Shown one piece after another: positions 1 to 8,548 of a stretch of DNA of 64,000 bases. The translations under genes were made by a program, and so were the position numbers. The first letter of the stretch is position 1, and every line of letters starts with the position of its first letter. A model generated the notes under the pieces. It had not been told where the DNA came from. It worked only from the letters and a program-made list of their open reading frames with translations, and made no database searches. Source of the DNA: DTYU01 sp040756575 (lineage in GTDB: Bacteria; Bacillota; Desulfotomaculia; Desulfotomaculales; Ammonificaceae); contig JBFLYP010000012.1 in the NCBI GenBank assembly GCA_040756575.1, forward strand, positions 17,388-81,387. The letters run 5' to 3'.

Positions 1-890
1 TGACCTTAGGCCATCACCTGTTAGCTTACTACGAGATGTTTACCAGAGACGATGCGCGGTTTGAGGACTGCCGCCGGCGCACGAACGTCCTCCCGCTCGG
101 GGCGGGGGCCCTGGCGGGAACAACCTTCCCGCTCGACAGGGAGTATGTGGCGCAACTTTTGGGTTTTGAAGCGCTCAGTGCGAACAGTATGGATGCCGTC
201 AGCGACCGGGACTTCGTAGTTGAGTTTTGCAGTGCGGCCGCACTTGTGATCGTTCACCTCAGCAGGCTTTGCGAGGAGATAATCCTCTGGGCGACACCGC
301 AGTTCGGTTTTGTCGAGCTTGACGACGCCTTTGCCACGGGATCGAGCATGATGCCGCAAAAGAAAAACCCCGACGTGGCGGAACTGTGCAGGGGCAAGAC
401 TGGGCGCGTGGTTGGAAACCTCGCCGGGATGTTGGCTCTCCTGAAGGGGCTGCCGCTTGCTTACAACAAGGACCTTCAGGAAGACAAGCCCCTGCTTTTC
501 GACACCGTGGACACCTTGAAGGGGTGCCTCGGGGTCTTTGTTCCGATGCTGCAATCCCTTCAGGTCAACCGTGAGCGGATGGCGGCTGCCGCCCGTCAAG
601 GGTTTTTGACTGCTACCGACCTCGCGGAGTACCTTGTCCGAAAAGGGCTGCCCTTCCGCGAGGCGCATGAAGTAGTTGGCGGCGTTGTGCTCTATTGCCT
701 TGAACAGGGGAAAGAGCTTGGTAGCCTTACGCTGGACGAATACCGGCGCTTTTCTCCTGTAGTTGATCCAGATGTTTTTGAGGTGGTCAGCCTTAAAGAG
801 GCGCTGCAAGCGCGGCGGGTCATAGGGGGGCCTGCGCCGGTCGCTGTCCGGGAAAGGATCGAATACCTTAAAAAACTCTTGACAGGTTGA
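1..890 (+). CDS. argH: Argininosuccinate lyase, C-terminal part (cut by window edge)
   Basis: Last step of arginine biosynthesis: argininosuccinate is split into arginine and fumarate in the cytoplasm. The reading frame is already open at base 3, so the gene begins outside the window; about 295 of an expected ~460 residues are present. The fumarase/aspartase superfamily signature GSSMMPQKKNP is intact and carries the flexible loop with the catalytic serine. The C-terminal helical domain continues to a normal end (KKLLTG). No intact gene follows on this strand for about 740 bases. The identification is firm; only the N-terminus is missing. Confidence 0.96.
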   Translation, partial: TLGHHLLAYYEMFTRDDARFEDCRRRTNVLPLGAGALAGTTFPLDREYVAQLLGFEALSANSMDAVSDRDFVVEFCSAAALVIVHLSRLCEEIILWATPQFGFVELDDAFATGSSMMPQKKNPDVAELCRGKTGRVVGNLAGMLALLKGLPLAYNKDLQEDKPLLFDTVDTLKGCLGVFVPMLQSLQVNRERMAAAARQGFLTATDLAEYLVRKGLPFREAHEVVGGVVLYCLEQGKELGSLTLDEYRRFSPVVDPDVFEVVSLKEALQARRVIGGPAPVAVRERIEYLKKLLTG

Positions 891-932
891 TAAACTGCTC
901 AAAGTACCGGAACCCGCGGTAAACTCCGGCAG

Positions 933-978
933 AAACCGGCAAAGCCCGTAGAAGCGGTTCTGTTACCGGTTTGCTTTT
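933..978 (+). terminator. Possible terminator after argH
   Basis: AAACCGG (933-939) can pair with CCGGTTT (966-972), followed by GCTTTTAC. The 26-nt loop is long and the T-run short, so this is only a weak candidate for the end of the arg transcript. Confidence 0.3.
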
Positions 979-1045
979 ACATCAGGGGGCAAACCGGCCG
1001 TTTACTTGGACAGACCGGGATTCTGGGTGTCAGCATTTCTTACCG

Positions 1046-1480
1046 CTACTCAGTATAACGGCGTTTTCGTAATTTGATACAATTTTTTTTAGTCTTTGGT
1101 GGCGGATAGAAGACTTGAAGCGCAAAAGGCTTGTCCTTGTAAAGGGCGCTAAAAGCGCCATCAAGGTATTTAAGAATAACCACTTTGCTCCGAGATCGGA
1201 GAGGCATAACATTGCCTTTAAGGTCAATTAACTGATAAGTAGAACCCAAGAACGATACGGTGGAGCCTTGAGTTGCCTTACGTTCGTATTTCAGGCAGAG
1301 AATCCGGTTAAGTATCGCGGCGGAAGGCGGGGTTAAAAAAAGGCGTTTCACCTGGCGTTTGCTCAAATCCAGAAGCTCTGCTGCCTGCCGGATTGTCAGC
1401 TTGCCACCCAGGACCTGTTCCATGATTACACCCTTCTGGCTTCTTTGGTACTCAAGAAAATGTCTCCTTTCCTCATGGGT
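1046..1480 (-). pseudogene. Internally deleted IS transposase remnant
   Basis: The N-terminal part (readable upstream of the ATG at 1423 as THEERRHFLEYQRSQKG, then MEQVLGGKLTIRQAAELLDLSKRQVKRL) is a helix-turn-helix of the kind found in ISNCY/integrase-type transposases. It runs straight into a typical C-terminal tail (LNRILCLKYERKATQGSTVS). The whole DDE catalytic core, normally some 250 residues, is absent. The upstream frame has no usable start after an in-frame stop. This is a dead copy, not a functional gene. Family assignment is from memory of such proteins and needs a search. Confidence 0.6.
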
Positions 1481-1630
1481 GACATTTTCTCAGACCGCTT
1501 ATAGGGTGACAATATCACAGTCCGATAACATTTTTAAAAATACTAATTGACAAAAGACGAATTTTTTGGTATTTTGAAGGTGTAAGTGATAACTTTCACA
1601 ACCCTCCACCCACCGAAAGAGGTGGTTGCG

Positions 1631-1876
1631 GTGAGCAAGCTTGCCAAAGCTTTCGAAGTCCTTGAAGCGGCAGGATGCAGGTTCGTCCCGGTACCGGGAA
1701 CGAAGTGGTACGAGATCGGCTGTAATGATGGCGGGGTGGTGCTTGTAAAAGAGAAACAGATTATAGAGTTTTTTGGTGACGGCGACCCGGAAAAGGTAAG
1801 GGAGTGGTTGCTGAAACATAACCTGAAGCCCGGGAGCCGATACAAGGAAAGCCGTGATAGTAACACCTCAACATAA
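1631..1876 (+). CDS. Small hypothetical protein
   Basis: Family not recognised. The GTG at 1631 follows GAGGTGG at a good distance and gives 81 residues; an ATG at 1586 would add 15 residues but has no clear binding site. The product is a mixed alpha/beta, soluble-looking protein with no membrane segment (core GCRFVPVPGTKWYEIGC, then GGVVLVKEKQIIEFFG). It sits alone between an IS remnant and a strong terminator, so it is probably a single-gene transcript. Confidence 0.6.
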   Translation: MSKLAKAFEVLEAAGCRFVPVPGTKWYEIGCNDGGVVLVKEKQIIEFFGDGDPEKVREWLLKHNLKPGSRYKESRDSNTST

Positions 1877-1887
1877 CCCCCATCCCT

Positions 1888-1917
1888 AAGGCCAGTTCGA
1901 CTGGCCTTTTTTCTTTA
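1888..1917 (+). terminator. Rho-independent terminator
   Basis: Eight-base-pair stem AAGGCCAG/CTGGCCTT with loop TTCGA, followed by TTTTCTTT. It ends the small gene just upstream and separates it from leuB. Confidence 0.85.
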
Positions 1918-1985
1918 ACCGCTTATACTATTTTTTACAATAGTTGAGCTTTGTCGGGCGCTTTTAGGCGCTTTTCTCTGGCATC

Positions 1986-2014
1986 TTGACAGGTTATGTG
2001 GAAAGAGGTAAAAT
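1986..2014 (+). promoter_or_regulatory. Sigma-70-type promoter of leuB
   Basis: TTGACA (1986-1991), a 17-nt spacer, then TAAAAT (2009-2014). This near-consensus promoter lies 38 bases before the leuB ATG. It overlaps any upstream extension of the leuB reading frame and so supports the ATG at 2052 as the start. Confidence 0.8.
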
Positions 2015-2051
2015 TTCACGCAATTCAAGCTTTAGCGGGAGGAAGAAGCGG

Positions 2052-3101
2052 ATGTACAGGATCGCGGTGATACCGGGCGACGGAACGGGCCCAGAGCAGG
2101 TTAGGGAAGGATTGAAGGTGTTGGCGGCGGCAGCCGAGCGCGAGGACTTCAAATTTGAAGCGGTCACTTATGACTTTGGCGGGGAGAGGTATTTGCGGAC
2201 AGGAGAAACCCTGCCGGATGGAGCACTTGAGGAGCTAAGCAAATTTGACGCTATTTACCTGGGTGCCATCGGGCATCCGGGCGTTAAACCCGGGATTTTG
2301 GAAAAAGGCATTCTTTTACGCTTGCGGTTCGGGCTGGACCAGTACATCAACCTCCGGCCGGTCAAGCTCTATCCGGGGGTAGAGACGCCGCTTAAGGACA
2401 AGGGACCGGAAGAGATCGACTTTGTCGTTGTACGGGAAAATACAGAGGGCCTTTACTGCGGTGCCGGCGGGTTCTTGAAGCGGGGAACTAAGGACGAGGT
2501 TGCGATTCAGAATTCGATTAACACCTATAAGGGCGTTGAGCGCTGCGTCCGCTACGCCTTTGAATACTGCCGCCGGCGGAATAAAAAGAAAAAGGTGACG
2601 CTTTGCGGCAAGACCAACGTCCTTACCTACGCCTTTGACCTCTGGGAGCGGGTGTTTCATCAGGTAGGAGAGAACTATCCGGATATAAAGCGGGACTATG
2701 CGCATGTTGATGCCACGTGCATGTGGATGGTTAAAAACCCGGAGTGGTTTGACGTCATCGTTACGGACAACATGTTCGGGGATATCATCACCGACCTTGG
2801 TGCGATAATCCAGGGAGGTATGGGCATTGCCGCCGGCGGCAACATCAACCCCAAAGGGGTCTCAATGTTTGAGCCGATAGGCGGTTCCGCGCCCAAATAC
2901 ACCGGGCAGAACGTCATTAACCCGCTTGCCGCGGTCTGCGCTGCCGCGATGATGCTCGAACAGCTCGGCGAAACGAAGGCGGCGGCCCGGATCGAGAAGG
3001 CTGTCCAGGAGGTCTGTGCCAAACACCTGAAAAGTCTGGCTGCGGGGCAAATGGGCTATTCTACCAGCGAAGTAGGCGACCTTGTTGTCCGCTATCTATA
3101 G
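2052..3101 (+). CDS. leuB: 3-isopropylmalate dehydrogenase
   Basis: NAD-dependent oxidative decarboxylation of 3-isopropylmalate to 2-ketoisocaproate in leucine synthesis; it should also act on 3-methylmalate in the citramalate route to isoleucine. The 349-residue protein begins RIAVIPGDGTGPE, has the substrate-binding LRLRFGLDQYINLRPVKLYP segment and the metal-binding TDNMFGDIITDLGA motif. The ATG at 2052 lies behind GGAGGAAG. Isocitrate or tartrate dehydrogenase relatives share these motifs; the neighbouring leuA, leuC and leuD genes favour LeuB. It has its own promoter, apart from the T-box-controlled genes downstream. Confidence 0.9.
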   Translation: MYRIAVIPGDGTGPEQVREGLKVLAAAAEREDFKFEAVTYDFGGERYLRTGETLPDGALEELSKFDAIYLGAIGHPGVKPGILEKGILLRLRFGLDQYINLRPVKLYPGVETPLKDKGPEEIDFVVVRENTEGLYCGAGGFLKRGTKDEVAIQNSINTYKGVERCVRYAFEYCRRRNKKKKVTLCGKTNVLTYAFDLWERVFHQVGENYPDIKRDYAHVDATCMWMVKNPEWFDVIVTDNMFGDIITDLGAIIQGGMGIAAGGNINPKGVSMFEPIGGSAPKYTGQNVINPLAAVCAAAMMLEQLGETKAAARIEKAVQEVCAKHLKSLAAGQMGYSTSEVGDLVVRYL

Positions 3102-3143
3102 TGAATTAGAGCGTTGAAACGGTTGTTATGTCGGCATCGATAC

Positions 3144-3173
3144 TTGACATGCTGGTAATGATTTTTGTATACT
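3144..3173 (+). promoter_or_regulatory. Promoter of the T-box-controlled ilv operon
   Basis: TTGACA (3144-3149), an 18-nt spacer and TATACT (3168-3173), placed just before the T-box leader. Confidence 0.75.
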
Positions 3174-3179
3174 GAGGGG

Positions 3180-3500
3180 AAATTATAGCGGTTAAAGGCA
3201 AAGAAGGGGACGAGGTGCCGCGGGCTTCTTGCAACAGAGAGCCGGGTAAGGTGAAAGCCGGTGCAGAGGTGCGGTTGCCTAATCACCCCGGAGCCGGGTG
3301 GCGAAAGACTTTTCTTCGAGTAGTCTTTCCCGGGTAGGTTTCCCGTTACCGAAACCGTGTGTTTGCGAGACACACATGAGGGGTCGTTCACCGCGAGGTG
3401 GCGGCAACCGGGGTGGTACCGCGGAGGTTTCAGCCTCTCGTCCCCGCACTCAACCCCTCGATTGAAAAAGCATCGTTTTGTTGAAAGGTGCTTTTTCGGT
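3180..3500 (+). ncRNA. T-box leader (uncharged-tRNA-sensing riboswitch)
   Basis: The T-box consensus GGGTGGTACCGCGG is at 3411-3424. Upstream are T-box-like stem I features: GGGGACGAGG, AGAGAGCCGGG, GGTGAAAGCCGG and CACCCCGGAG. A terminator-like hairpin (3464-3474 with 3487-3497, U-rich 3' side) lies between the T-box and ilvE. In this family, uncharged tRNA pairs with the T-box bulge and prevents termination. The specifier codon could not be placed with confidence; isoleucine, valine or leucine is expected from the downstream genes. Confidence 0.85.
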
Positions 3501-3582
3501 CGAAGGAGAACCTCGAATGAATAAGTTGAGTGCGGGGCAGGGAGGCTTGTTTAAATTTATCCGGGGCAAGGAGGAAGTAGTA

Positions 3583-4455
3583 GTGGGGCTAACTATCTAC
3601 CTAGACGGGGAATACGTTCCTGAAGAGAAGGCTGTTATCTCGGTTTTTGACCACGGGTTGTTGTACGGTGACGGGGTTTTTGAGGGAATAAGGGCTTACC
3701 ACGGCCGGGTCTTCAAGCTCAAGGAGCACCTTGACCGGCTTTACGAATCAGCAAAATCGATTCTCCTCGAAATTCCGCTCGGTAAGGAAGAGATGCAGGA
3801 TGTTGTTTTGGAAACCTGCCGCCGGAACAACATCCGCGACGGTTACATCCGGTTGGTGGTCACGCGCGGCAAAGGCGATTTGGGGCTTGATCCGAAAAAA
3901 TGCCCCAATCCCTCGGTTTTCTGCATTGCGGCTTCGATCCAACTGTATCCGCCGGAGTTTTACGAGAAGGGGCTCGAGGTTATTACGGTGCCCACACGGC
4001 GTAACGTTCCGGAGGCGGTTAACCCCCGAATTAAGTCATTAAACTATTTGAACAATATCTTAGCTAAAATCGAGGCAGGGCTTATCGGGGTCCAAGAAGC
4101 GATTATGCTCACCAGTGACGGCTACGTTTGCGAAGCCACGGGAGACAACATTTTTATTGTAAAAAACGGAAAGCTCGTTACACCGCCGCCGCACCTGGGC
4201 ATCTTAGAGGGAATCACCAGGAACACGGTAATGGAAATTGCGCGCGGCAAGGGAATACCGGTCTTTGAGAGAAACTTCACACGGCATGACGTTTTTATCG
4301 CGGACGAGTGTTTCCTGACGGGAACGGCGGCGGAGATCATCCCGGTGGTAAAGGTCGACGGACGTGTCATCGGCGACGGGCGTCCGGGAGAGGTTACCTG
4401 GGACCTGATTCGGGCCTTCCGCGAACTGACAAAGACTGAGGGACCCGAAATTTAG
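3583..4455 (+). CDS. ilvE: Branched-chain amino acid aminotransferase
   Basis: PLP-dependent transfer of the amino group from glutamate to the 2-keto acids of valine, leucine and isoleucine. This is a fold-type IV enzyme: FDHGLLYGDGVFEGIRAY near the N-terminus, the PLP lysine in PRIKSLNYLNNILAKIEA, and EATGDNIFIVK and FLTGTAAEI cofactor-phosphate motifs. GTG at 3583 follows AAGGAGG (3568-3574) and gives 290 residues, the family norm. An ATG at 3517 also has a binding site and would add 22 residues. First gene after the T-box leader. Confidence 0.93.
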   Translation: MGLTIYLDGEYVPEEKAVISVFDHGLLYGDGVFEGIRAYHGRVFKLKEHLDRLYESAKSILLEIPLGKEEMQDVVLETCRRNNIRDGYIRLVVTRGKGDLGLDPKKCPNPSVFCIAASIQLYPPEFYEKGLEVITVPTRRNVPEAVNPRIKSLNYLNNILAKIEAGLIGVQEAIMLTSDGYVCEATGDNIFIVKNGKLVTPPPHLGILEGITRNTVMEIARGKGIPVFERNFTRHDVFIADECFLTGTAAEIIPVVKVDGRVIGDGRPGEVTWDLIRAFRELTKTEGPEI

Positions 4456-4625
4456 AGGTCGGAGGCAAGAGATCGGAAGTCGGAAAAGAAAAAGGGATTC
4501 GCTTGGCGAATACTTACAAAGATGACATCCGACATCCGTTATAACTAAAAGGAAATCGCACAGGCGATTTCCTTCAAAGGTCCGACGTCCGACGTCTGAC
4601 ATCCGACATCTGTTATAAGGGGGCT
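4456..4625 (+). repeat. R1-type intergenic repeat (double copy)
   Basis: Two consecutive palindromic units fill the ilvE-ilvD gap. Runs of purine-rich GAGGTCGGA-type words are followed by a central hairpin (GGATTCGCTTGGCGAAT; later GGAAATCGCACAGGCGATTTCC) and then pyrimidine-rich complements (GACATCCGACATCCG). The same layout recurs near 18.3, 28.7, 30.8, 36.1, 40.2 and 56.5 kb. Confidence 0.65.
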
Positions 4626-4631
4626 TGTTTT

Positions 4632-6302
4632 TTGCGAAGCGACACGGTTAAAAAGGGATTGGAAAAGGCGCCTCACCGTTCACTCTTTAGGGCGTTGGGT
4701 TTTACCGACACGGAATTTGACCGCCCGCTTATCGGGGTGGTAAATTCTTTCAACGAAATCATCCCCGGCCATATCCACCTGCGGGAGATTACCGAAGCGG
4801 TTAAAGCCGGTATTCGTATGGCCGGCGGGGTGCCGGTAGAGTTTCCGACAATCGGTGTATGTGACGGGATAGCAATGAACCACCGCGGTATGAAATACTC
4901 CCTGGCGTCCCGGGAACTCATTGCCGACAGCGTTGAGGTGATGGTCGAGGCGCATGCCTTTGACGGTCTGGTTCTTGTGACCGCTTGCGATAAAATTGTT
5001 CCCGGTATGCTGGTGGCTGCGGCGCGGCTTGACATACCCTCGATCATAGTTAGCGGCGGGCCGATGCTGGCGGGGAGGTTCCGGGGCCAGGATGTTTCGC
5101 TGAACAGCGTGTTTGAAGCCGTGGGACGGGTCAGGGCAGGCAACATGACCATGGAGGAACTGGCCAAGCTGGAAGAAGCGGCCTGTCCCGGATGCGGTTC
5201 CTGCGCCGGGATGTTCACCGCAAATTCAATGAATTGCCTGACGGAGGCATTGGGGATGGCGCTGCCGGGTAACGGCACCATCCCCGCAGTCTGTGCGGCA
5301 CGCCGGCGCCTGGCGAAGCTTTCCGGAATGCGGGTAGTGGAATTGGTGAAGGAGGACCTCACCCCGTCGAAGATTCTTACACCAGCCGCATTTGTAAACG
5401 CTTTAACCGTCGATATGGCGCTCGGCTGTTCCACTAACACGATCCTGCACCTGACGGCGATAGCGCACGAGGCGGGGGTTATTCTCGACCTGAGGGAGGT
5501 TAACGAAATCAGTGCGAGAACACCGAATCTCTGCCGGTTAGATCCCGCCGGCCCTTACCACGTGCAGGACCTTGACGAAGCCGGAGGCATCCCTGCGGTC
5601 ATGAACGTACTGATAGGCGCGGGCTTGATAGACGGCGAGGCTATGACGGTTACGGGCCGGCCGGTAAAGGAAAACGTCAACGGGCGGTCGGTCCGGCGCC
5701 CAGAGGTAATCCGGTCTATTACTGAAGCTTACAGCCCTACGGGCGGACTGGCGGTTCTTTTTGGAAACCTTGCCCCCGAGGGCGCAGTGGTGAAACAGGC
5801 GGCAGTGGCCCCGGAGATGCTCCGGCACCGCGGCCCGGCACGGGTTTTTAACAGCGAGGAGGGAGCAGTGCAGGCTATTATGAACGGGGCTTTCAAAAGC
5901 GGAGACGTCATCGTAATCAGGTATGAGGGTCCGCGCGGCGGACCGGGGATGCGGGAGATGTTGACCCCGACGGCGACTTTGGCGGGGCTAGGGCGCGACA
6001 AGGATGTGGCGCTGATTACTGACGGGCGGTTTTCCGGCGCCACGCGGGGTGCTTCCATCGGGCACGTTTCTCCGGAGGCGGCGGCGGGAGGACCCATCGC
6101 CGCGCTGCGCGACGGTGACGTGATTGAAATAGATATTCCAGGAAGGCGGCTTGAGGTGCTGTTAGAGGAGAATGAAATCACAGCGCGACTTGCGGCGTTA
6201 CCGCCTTTCAAGCCCAAGATTTCCCACGGCTACCTCGGCCGTTACTCGGAGCTGGTCTCTTCAGCGAGCAAAGGGGCGGTATTTACCTCTGACGGGAGGT
6301 AA
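4632..6302 (+). CDS. ilvD: Dihydroxy-acid dehydratase
   Basis: Dehydrates 2,3-dihydroxy-isovalerate and 2,3-dihydroxy-3-methylvalerate to the 2-keto acids. The 556-residue length is normal. Fe-S ligand motifs are present: VTACDKIVPGM (about residue 120) and CPGCGSCAGMFTANSMN (about residue 190), as is the IlvD/Edd signature GRFSGATRGASIGHVSPEA. The start is a TTG behind AAGGGGG. It sits downstream of ilvE across an R1 repeat and is followed closely by ilvB, so it probably belongs to the T-box-regulated transcript. Confidence 0.95.
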   Translation: MRSDTVKKGLEKAPHRSLFRALGFTDTEFDRPLIGVVNSFNEIIPGHIHLREITEAVKAGIRMAGGVPVEFPTIGVCDGIAMNHRGMKYSLASRELIADSVEVMVEAHAFDGLVLVTACDKIVPGMLVAAARLDIPSIIVSGGPMLAGRFRGQDVSLNSVFEAVGRVRAGNMTMEELAKLEEAACPGCGSCAGMFTANSMNCLTEALGMALPGNGTIPAVCAARRRLAKLSGMRVVELVKEDLTPSKILTPAAFVNALTVDMALGCSTNTILHLTAIAHEAGVILDLREVNEISARTPNLCRLDPAGPYHVQDLDEAGGIPAVMNVLIGAGLIDGEAMTVTGRPVKENVNGRSVRRPEVIRSITEAYSPTGGLAVLFGNLAPEGAVVKQAAVAPEMLRHRGPARVFNSEEGAVQAIMNGAFKSGDVIVIRYEGPRGGPGMREMLTPTATLAGLGRDKDVALITDGRFSGATRGASIGHVSPEAAAGGPIAALRDGDVIEIDIPGRRLEVLLEENEITARLAALPPFKPKISHGYLGRYSELVSSASKGAVFTSDGR

Positions 6303-6323
6303 GTCTGATCGGTTGAGACGGGG

Positions 6324-7991
6324 GTGGTTATTTTGGACGAGATCTCCGGCGGAGAGATATTAATCCGGAGCCTGAAGAAGGAAGGGACCGAGGTCATTTT
6401 CGGGTATCCCGGTGGAGCGGTGCTGCCGATTTACGACGCGCTCTATGATGCAGATATCCGGCACATCCTGATGCGCCACGAACAGGCGGCGGCCCACGCA
6501 GCGGACGGATACGCCCGCGCCACCGGCCGTCCGGGGGTTTGCATGGCCACTTCCGGTCCCGGGGCAACGAACCTGGTTACCGGGATCGCTACGGCATTTA
6601 TGGACTCAAGCCCGGTCGTAGCAATTACCGGACAGGTCCCGACCGCCCTTATCGGCCGGGATTCCTTCCAGGAAGCGGATATAACCGGGATTACCCTGCC
6701 AATAACCAAGCATAATTATTTGGTGAAGGACGTGCGGGACCTTGCCAGGACGGTTCGCGAGGCTTTCTACATTGCCACTACAGGTCGCCCCGGTCCGGTC
6801 CTTATCGATATACCGAGGGATGTTTCCGGGGGGAAGGCGGTTTATACCGACCCCGGTCCGGTGGACCTGCCGGGGTACAAGCCGGTGCTTGACCCGGACA
6901 ACGCCACGGTGCTCGCGGCGGCGGAGTTGATTGCCGGCGCCCAGCGTCCGGTGATTTATGCCGGAGGCGGGGTCATTATTTCCGGTGCTCATGAGGAGTT
7001 GCGCCAGCTTGCCGAGTTGATCATGGCACCGGTAGCCACGACACTTATGGGGATCGGGGGATTCCCCGGAAATCACCCGCTTTCGCTCGGGATGTTAGGC
7101 ATGCACGGTACGCGTTATGCCAATTACGCCGTTTGCGAGTGCGATCTCCTGATCGCCGTCGGAGCACGGTTTGACGATCGGGTGACCGGCAAGGTGGAAA
7201 CGTTTGCACCCGAGGCTAAAATAATTCACATTGACATCGATATAGCGGAGTTCGCAAAGAACGTTCGCGTTGACGTTGCGGTCAGGGGAGATGTCCGGCG
7301 GGTGTTGAAAAAACTGCTCGAGGTGCTCAAAAGTGCTTCACACCCGGCATGGTTGGAGAAGATCGACACCTGGCGGAAGGAATATCCGCTCGATTTTAAG
7401 CAAACCGGTTTGAAGCCGCAGTTTGTCATAAGAGAATTAGACCGGGTGACGCAGGGCAAGGCCCGGATTACCACCGAGGTGGGGCAGAACCAGATGTGGG
7501 CGGCTCAGTTTTACACTTTCACGCGACCACGTTCTTTCATTTCCTCCGGCGGGCTGGGGACGATGGGTTTCGGGTTTCCTGCTGCACTGGGGGTGCAGGT
7601 TGCCTGTCCCGACGAAACGGTTTTCGACATTGCCGGGGACGGTTCCATCCAGATGAATATCCAGGAGCTGGCGACCGCGGTGGCCAATGACCTGCCTGTG
7701 AACGTCGCGATTATGGACAACGGGTTCCTCGGGATGGTGCGCCAGTGGCAGGAACTCTTCTACAGGCGCCGGTATTCACATACCGAAATCTATGGCCCCG
7801 ACTTCGTCAAGGTTGCGGAGGCATACGGCGCGGAAGGCATCCGGGTTACCAGGCCCAATGATGTCAGCGCGGCGCTGGAACAGGCCATAGCCTCGCCTAA
7901 ACCGGTCTTTATCGATTTCGTAGTAGAACGCGAGGAAAATGTGATGCCGATGGTTCCGCCCGGGGAGTCTTTGGAGAAAATGTTGGGATGA
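6324..7991 (+). CDS. ilvB: Acetolactate synthase, large (catalytic) subunit 1
   Basis: ThDP- and FAD-dependent condensation of pyruvate with pyruvate or 2-ketobutyrate, the first common step to valine/leucine and isoleucine. The catalytic glutamate lies in the segment ILMRHEQAAAHAADGYARAT. The ThDP-binding motif begins GDGSIQMNIQELATAV and ends MDN, where the family usually has NN. The 555-residue length and the RQWQELFYRRRYS segment are typical. GTG start at 6324; a TTG at 6333 is an alternative. The regulatory subunit ilvN follows after 41 bases. Confidence 0.95.
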   Translation: MVILDEISGGEILIRSLKKEGTEVIFGYPGGAVLPIYDALYDADIRHILMRHEQAAAHAADGYARATGRPGVCMATSGPGATNLVTGIATAFMDSSPVVAITGQVPTALIGRDSFQEADITGITLPITKHNYLVKDVRDLARTVREAFYIATTGRPGPVLIDIPRDVSGGKAVYTDPGPVDLPGYKPVLDPDNATVLAAAELIAGAQRPVIYAGGGVIISGAHEELRQLAELIMAPVATTLMGIGGFPGNHPLSLGMLGMHGTRYANYAVCECDLLIAVGARFDDRVTGKVETFAPEAKIIHIDIDIAEFAKNVRVDVAVRGDVRRVLKKLLEVLKSASHPAWLEKIDTWRKEYPLDFKQTGLKPQFVIRELDRVTQGKARITTEVGQNQMWAAQFYTFTRPRSFISSGGLGTMGFGFPAALGVQVACPDETVFDIAGDGSIQMNIQELATAVANDLPVNVAIMDNGFLGMVRQWQELFYRRRYSHTEIYGPDFVKVAEAYGAEGIRVTRPNDVSAALEQAIASPKPVFIDFVVEREENVMPMVPPGESLEKMLG

Positions 7992-8032
7992 AACCCGGTT
8001 AGCAAGGTGTTAACCGGGTCGAAGGGGGTATT

Positions 8033-8548
8033 TTGGTGCGCCACACCTTAGCCGTCCTCGTAGAGAACAACCCGGGGGTACTTGCACGGGTCGCCGGGCT
8101 TTTCGGGCGCCGCGGGTTCAACATCGAGAGCTTGGCGGTCGGCCAAACTGAAAACCCAACGGTCTCAAGGATGACGATAGTTGTCGAAGGGGACGACCGG
8201 GTGATCGAGCAGGTTATCAAGCAACTTCGCAAGCTGATCGAGGTGCTGAAGGTCCAGGACGTAACCAGGGAGGAGCACGTCGACCGGGAATTAGCGCTGA
8301 TCAAGGTTAACGCGGAACCGGCCAAACGTGCCGAAATCATCCAGATCGTGGAGATTTTCCGTGCACATATAGTTGATATCGGCCGGAAGAATCTGATCGT
8401 GGAAGTCACCGGTGATGAGGGCAAGGTCAACGCGCTGGAGAATGCCCTCAAACCTTTTGGAATAAAGGAACTTGTGCGAACCGGAAAAGTGGCGATGCTC
8501 CGGGGAGCTAAGGACATTACAACAAACGGCAGGGAGGCTGAGGAATGA
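8033..8548 (+). CDS. ilvN: Acetolactate synthase, small regulatory subunit
   Basis: Regulatory partner of IlvB that carries valine feedback inhibition. An N-terminal ACT domain (HTLAVLVENNPGVLARVAGLF, then RRGFNIESLAVG) is followed by the usual C-terminal domain (ELALIKVNAEPAKRAEIIQ). At 171 residues it is a normal small subunit. TTG at 8033 and GTG at 8036 are adjacent possible starts behind GAAGGGGG. The end overlaps ilvC by 4 bases (ATGA), which suggests translational coupling. Confidence 0.94.
   Translation: MVRHTLAVLVENNPGVLARVAGLFGRRGFNIESLAVGQTENPTVSRMTIVVEGDDRVIEQVIKQLRKLIEVLKVQDVTREEHVDRELALIKVNAEPAKRAEIIQIVEIFRAHIVDIGRKNLIVEVTGDEGKVNALENALKPFGIKELVRTGKVAMLRGAKDITTNGREAEE

Noticed and set aside
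21..902. Long antisense frame over argH
   Set aside because: Shadow of argH caused by high GC; no ribosome site and no recognisable protein.
3130..3460. tRNA-like folds in the ilvE leader
   Set aside because: They belong to the T-box leader; no acceptor stem or CCA-type end was found.
4673..5440. Antisense frame over ilvD
   Set aside because: Low-complexity Ser/Thr/Ala translation typical of a shadow frame; ilvD is intact on the other strand.
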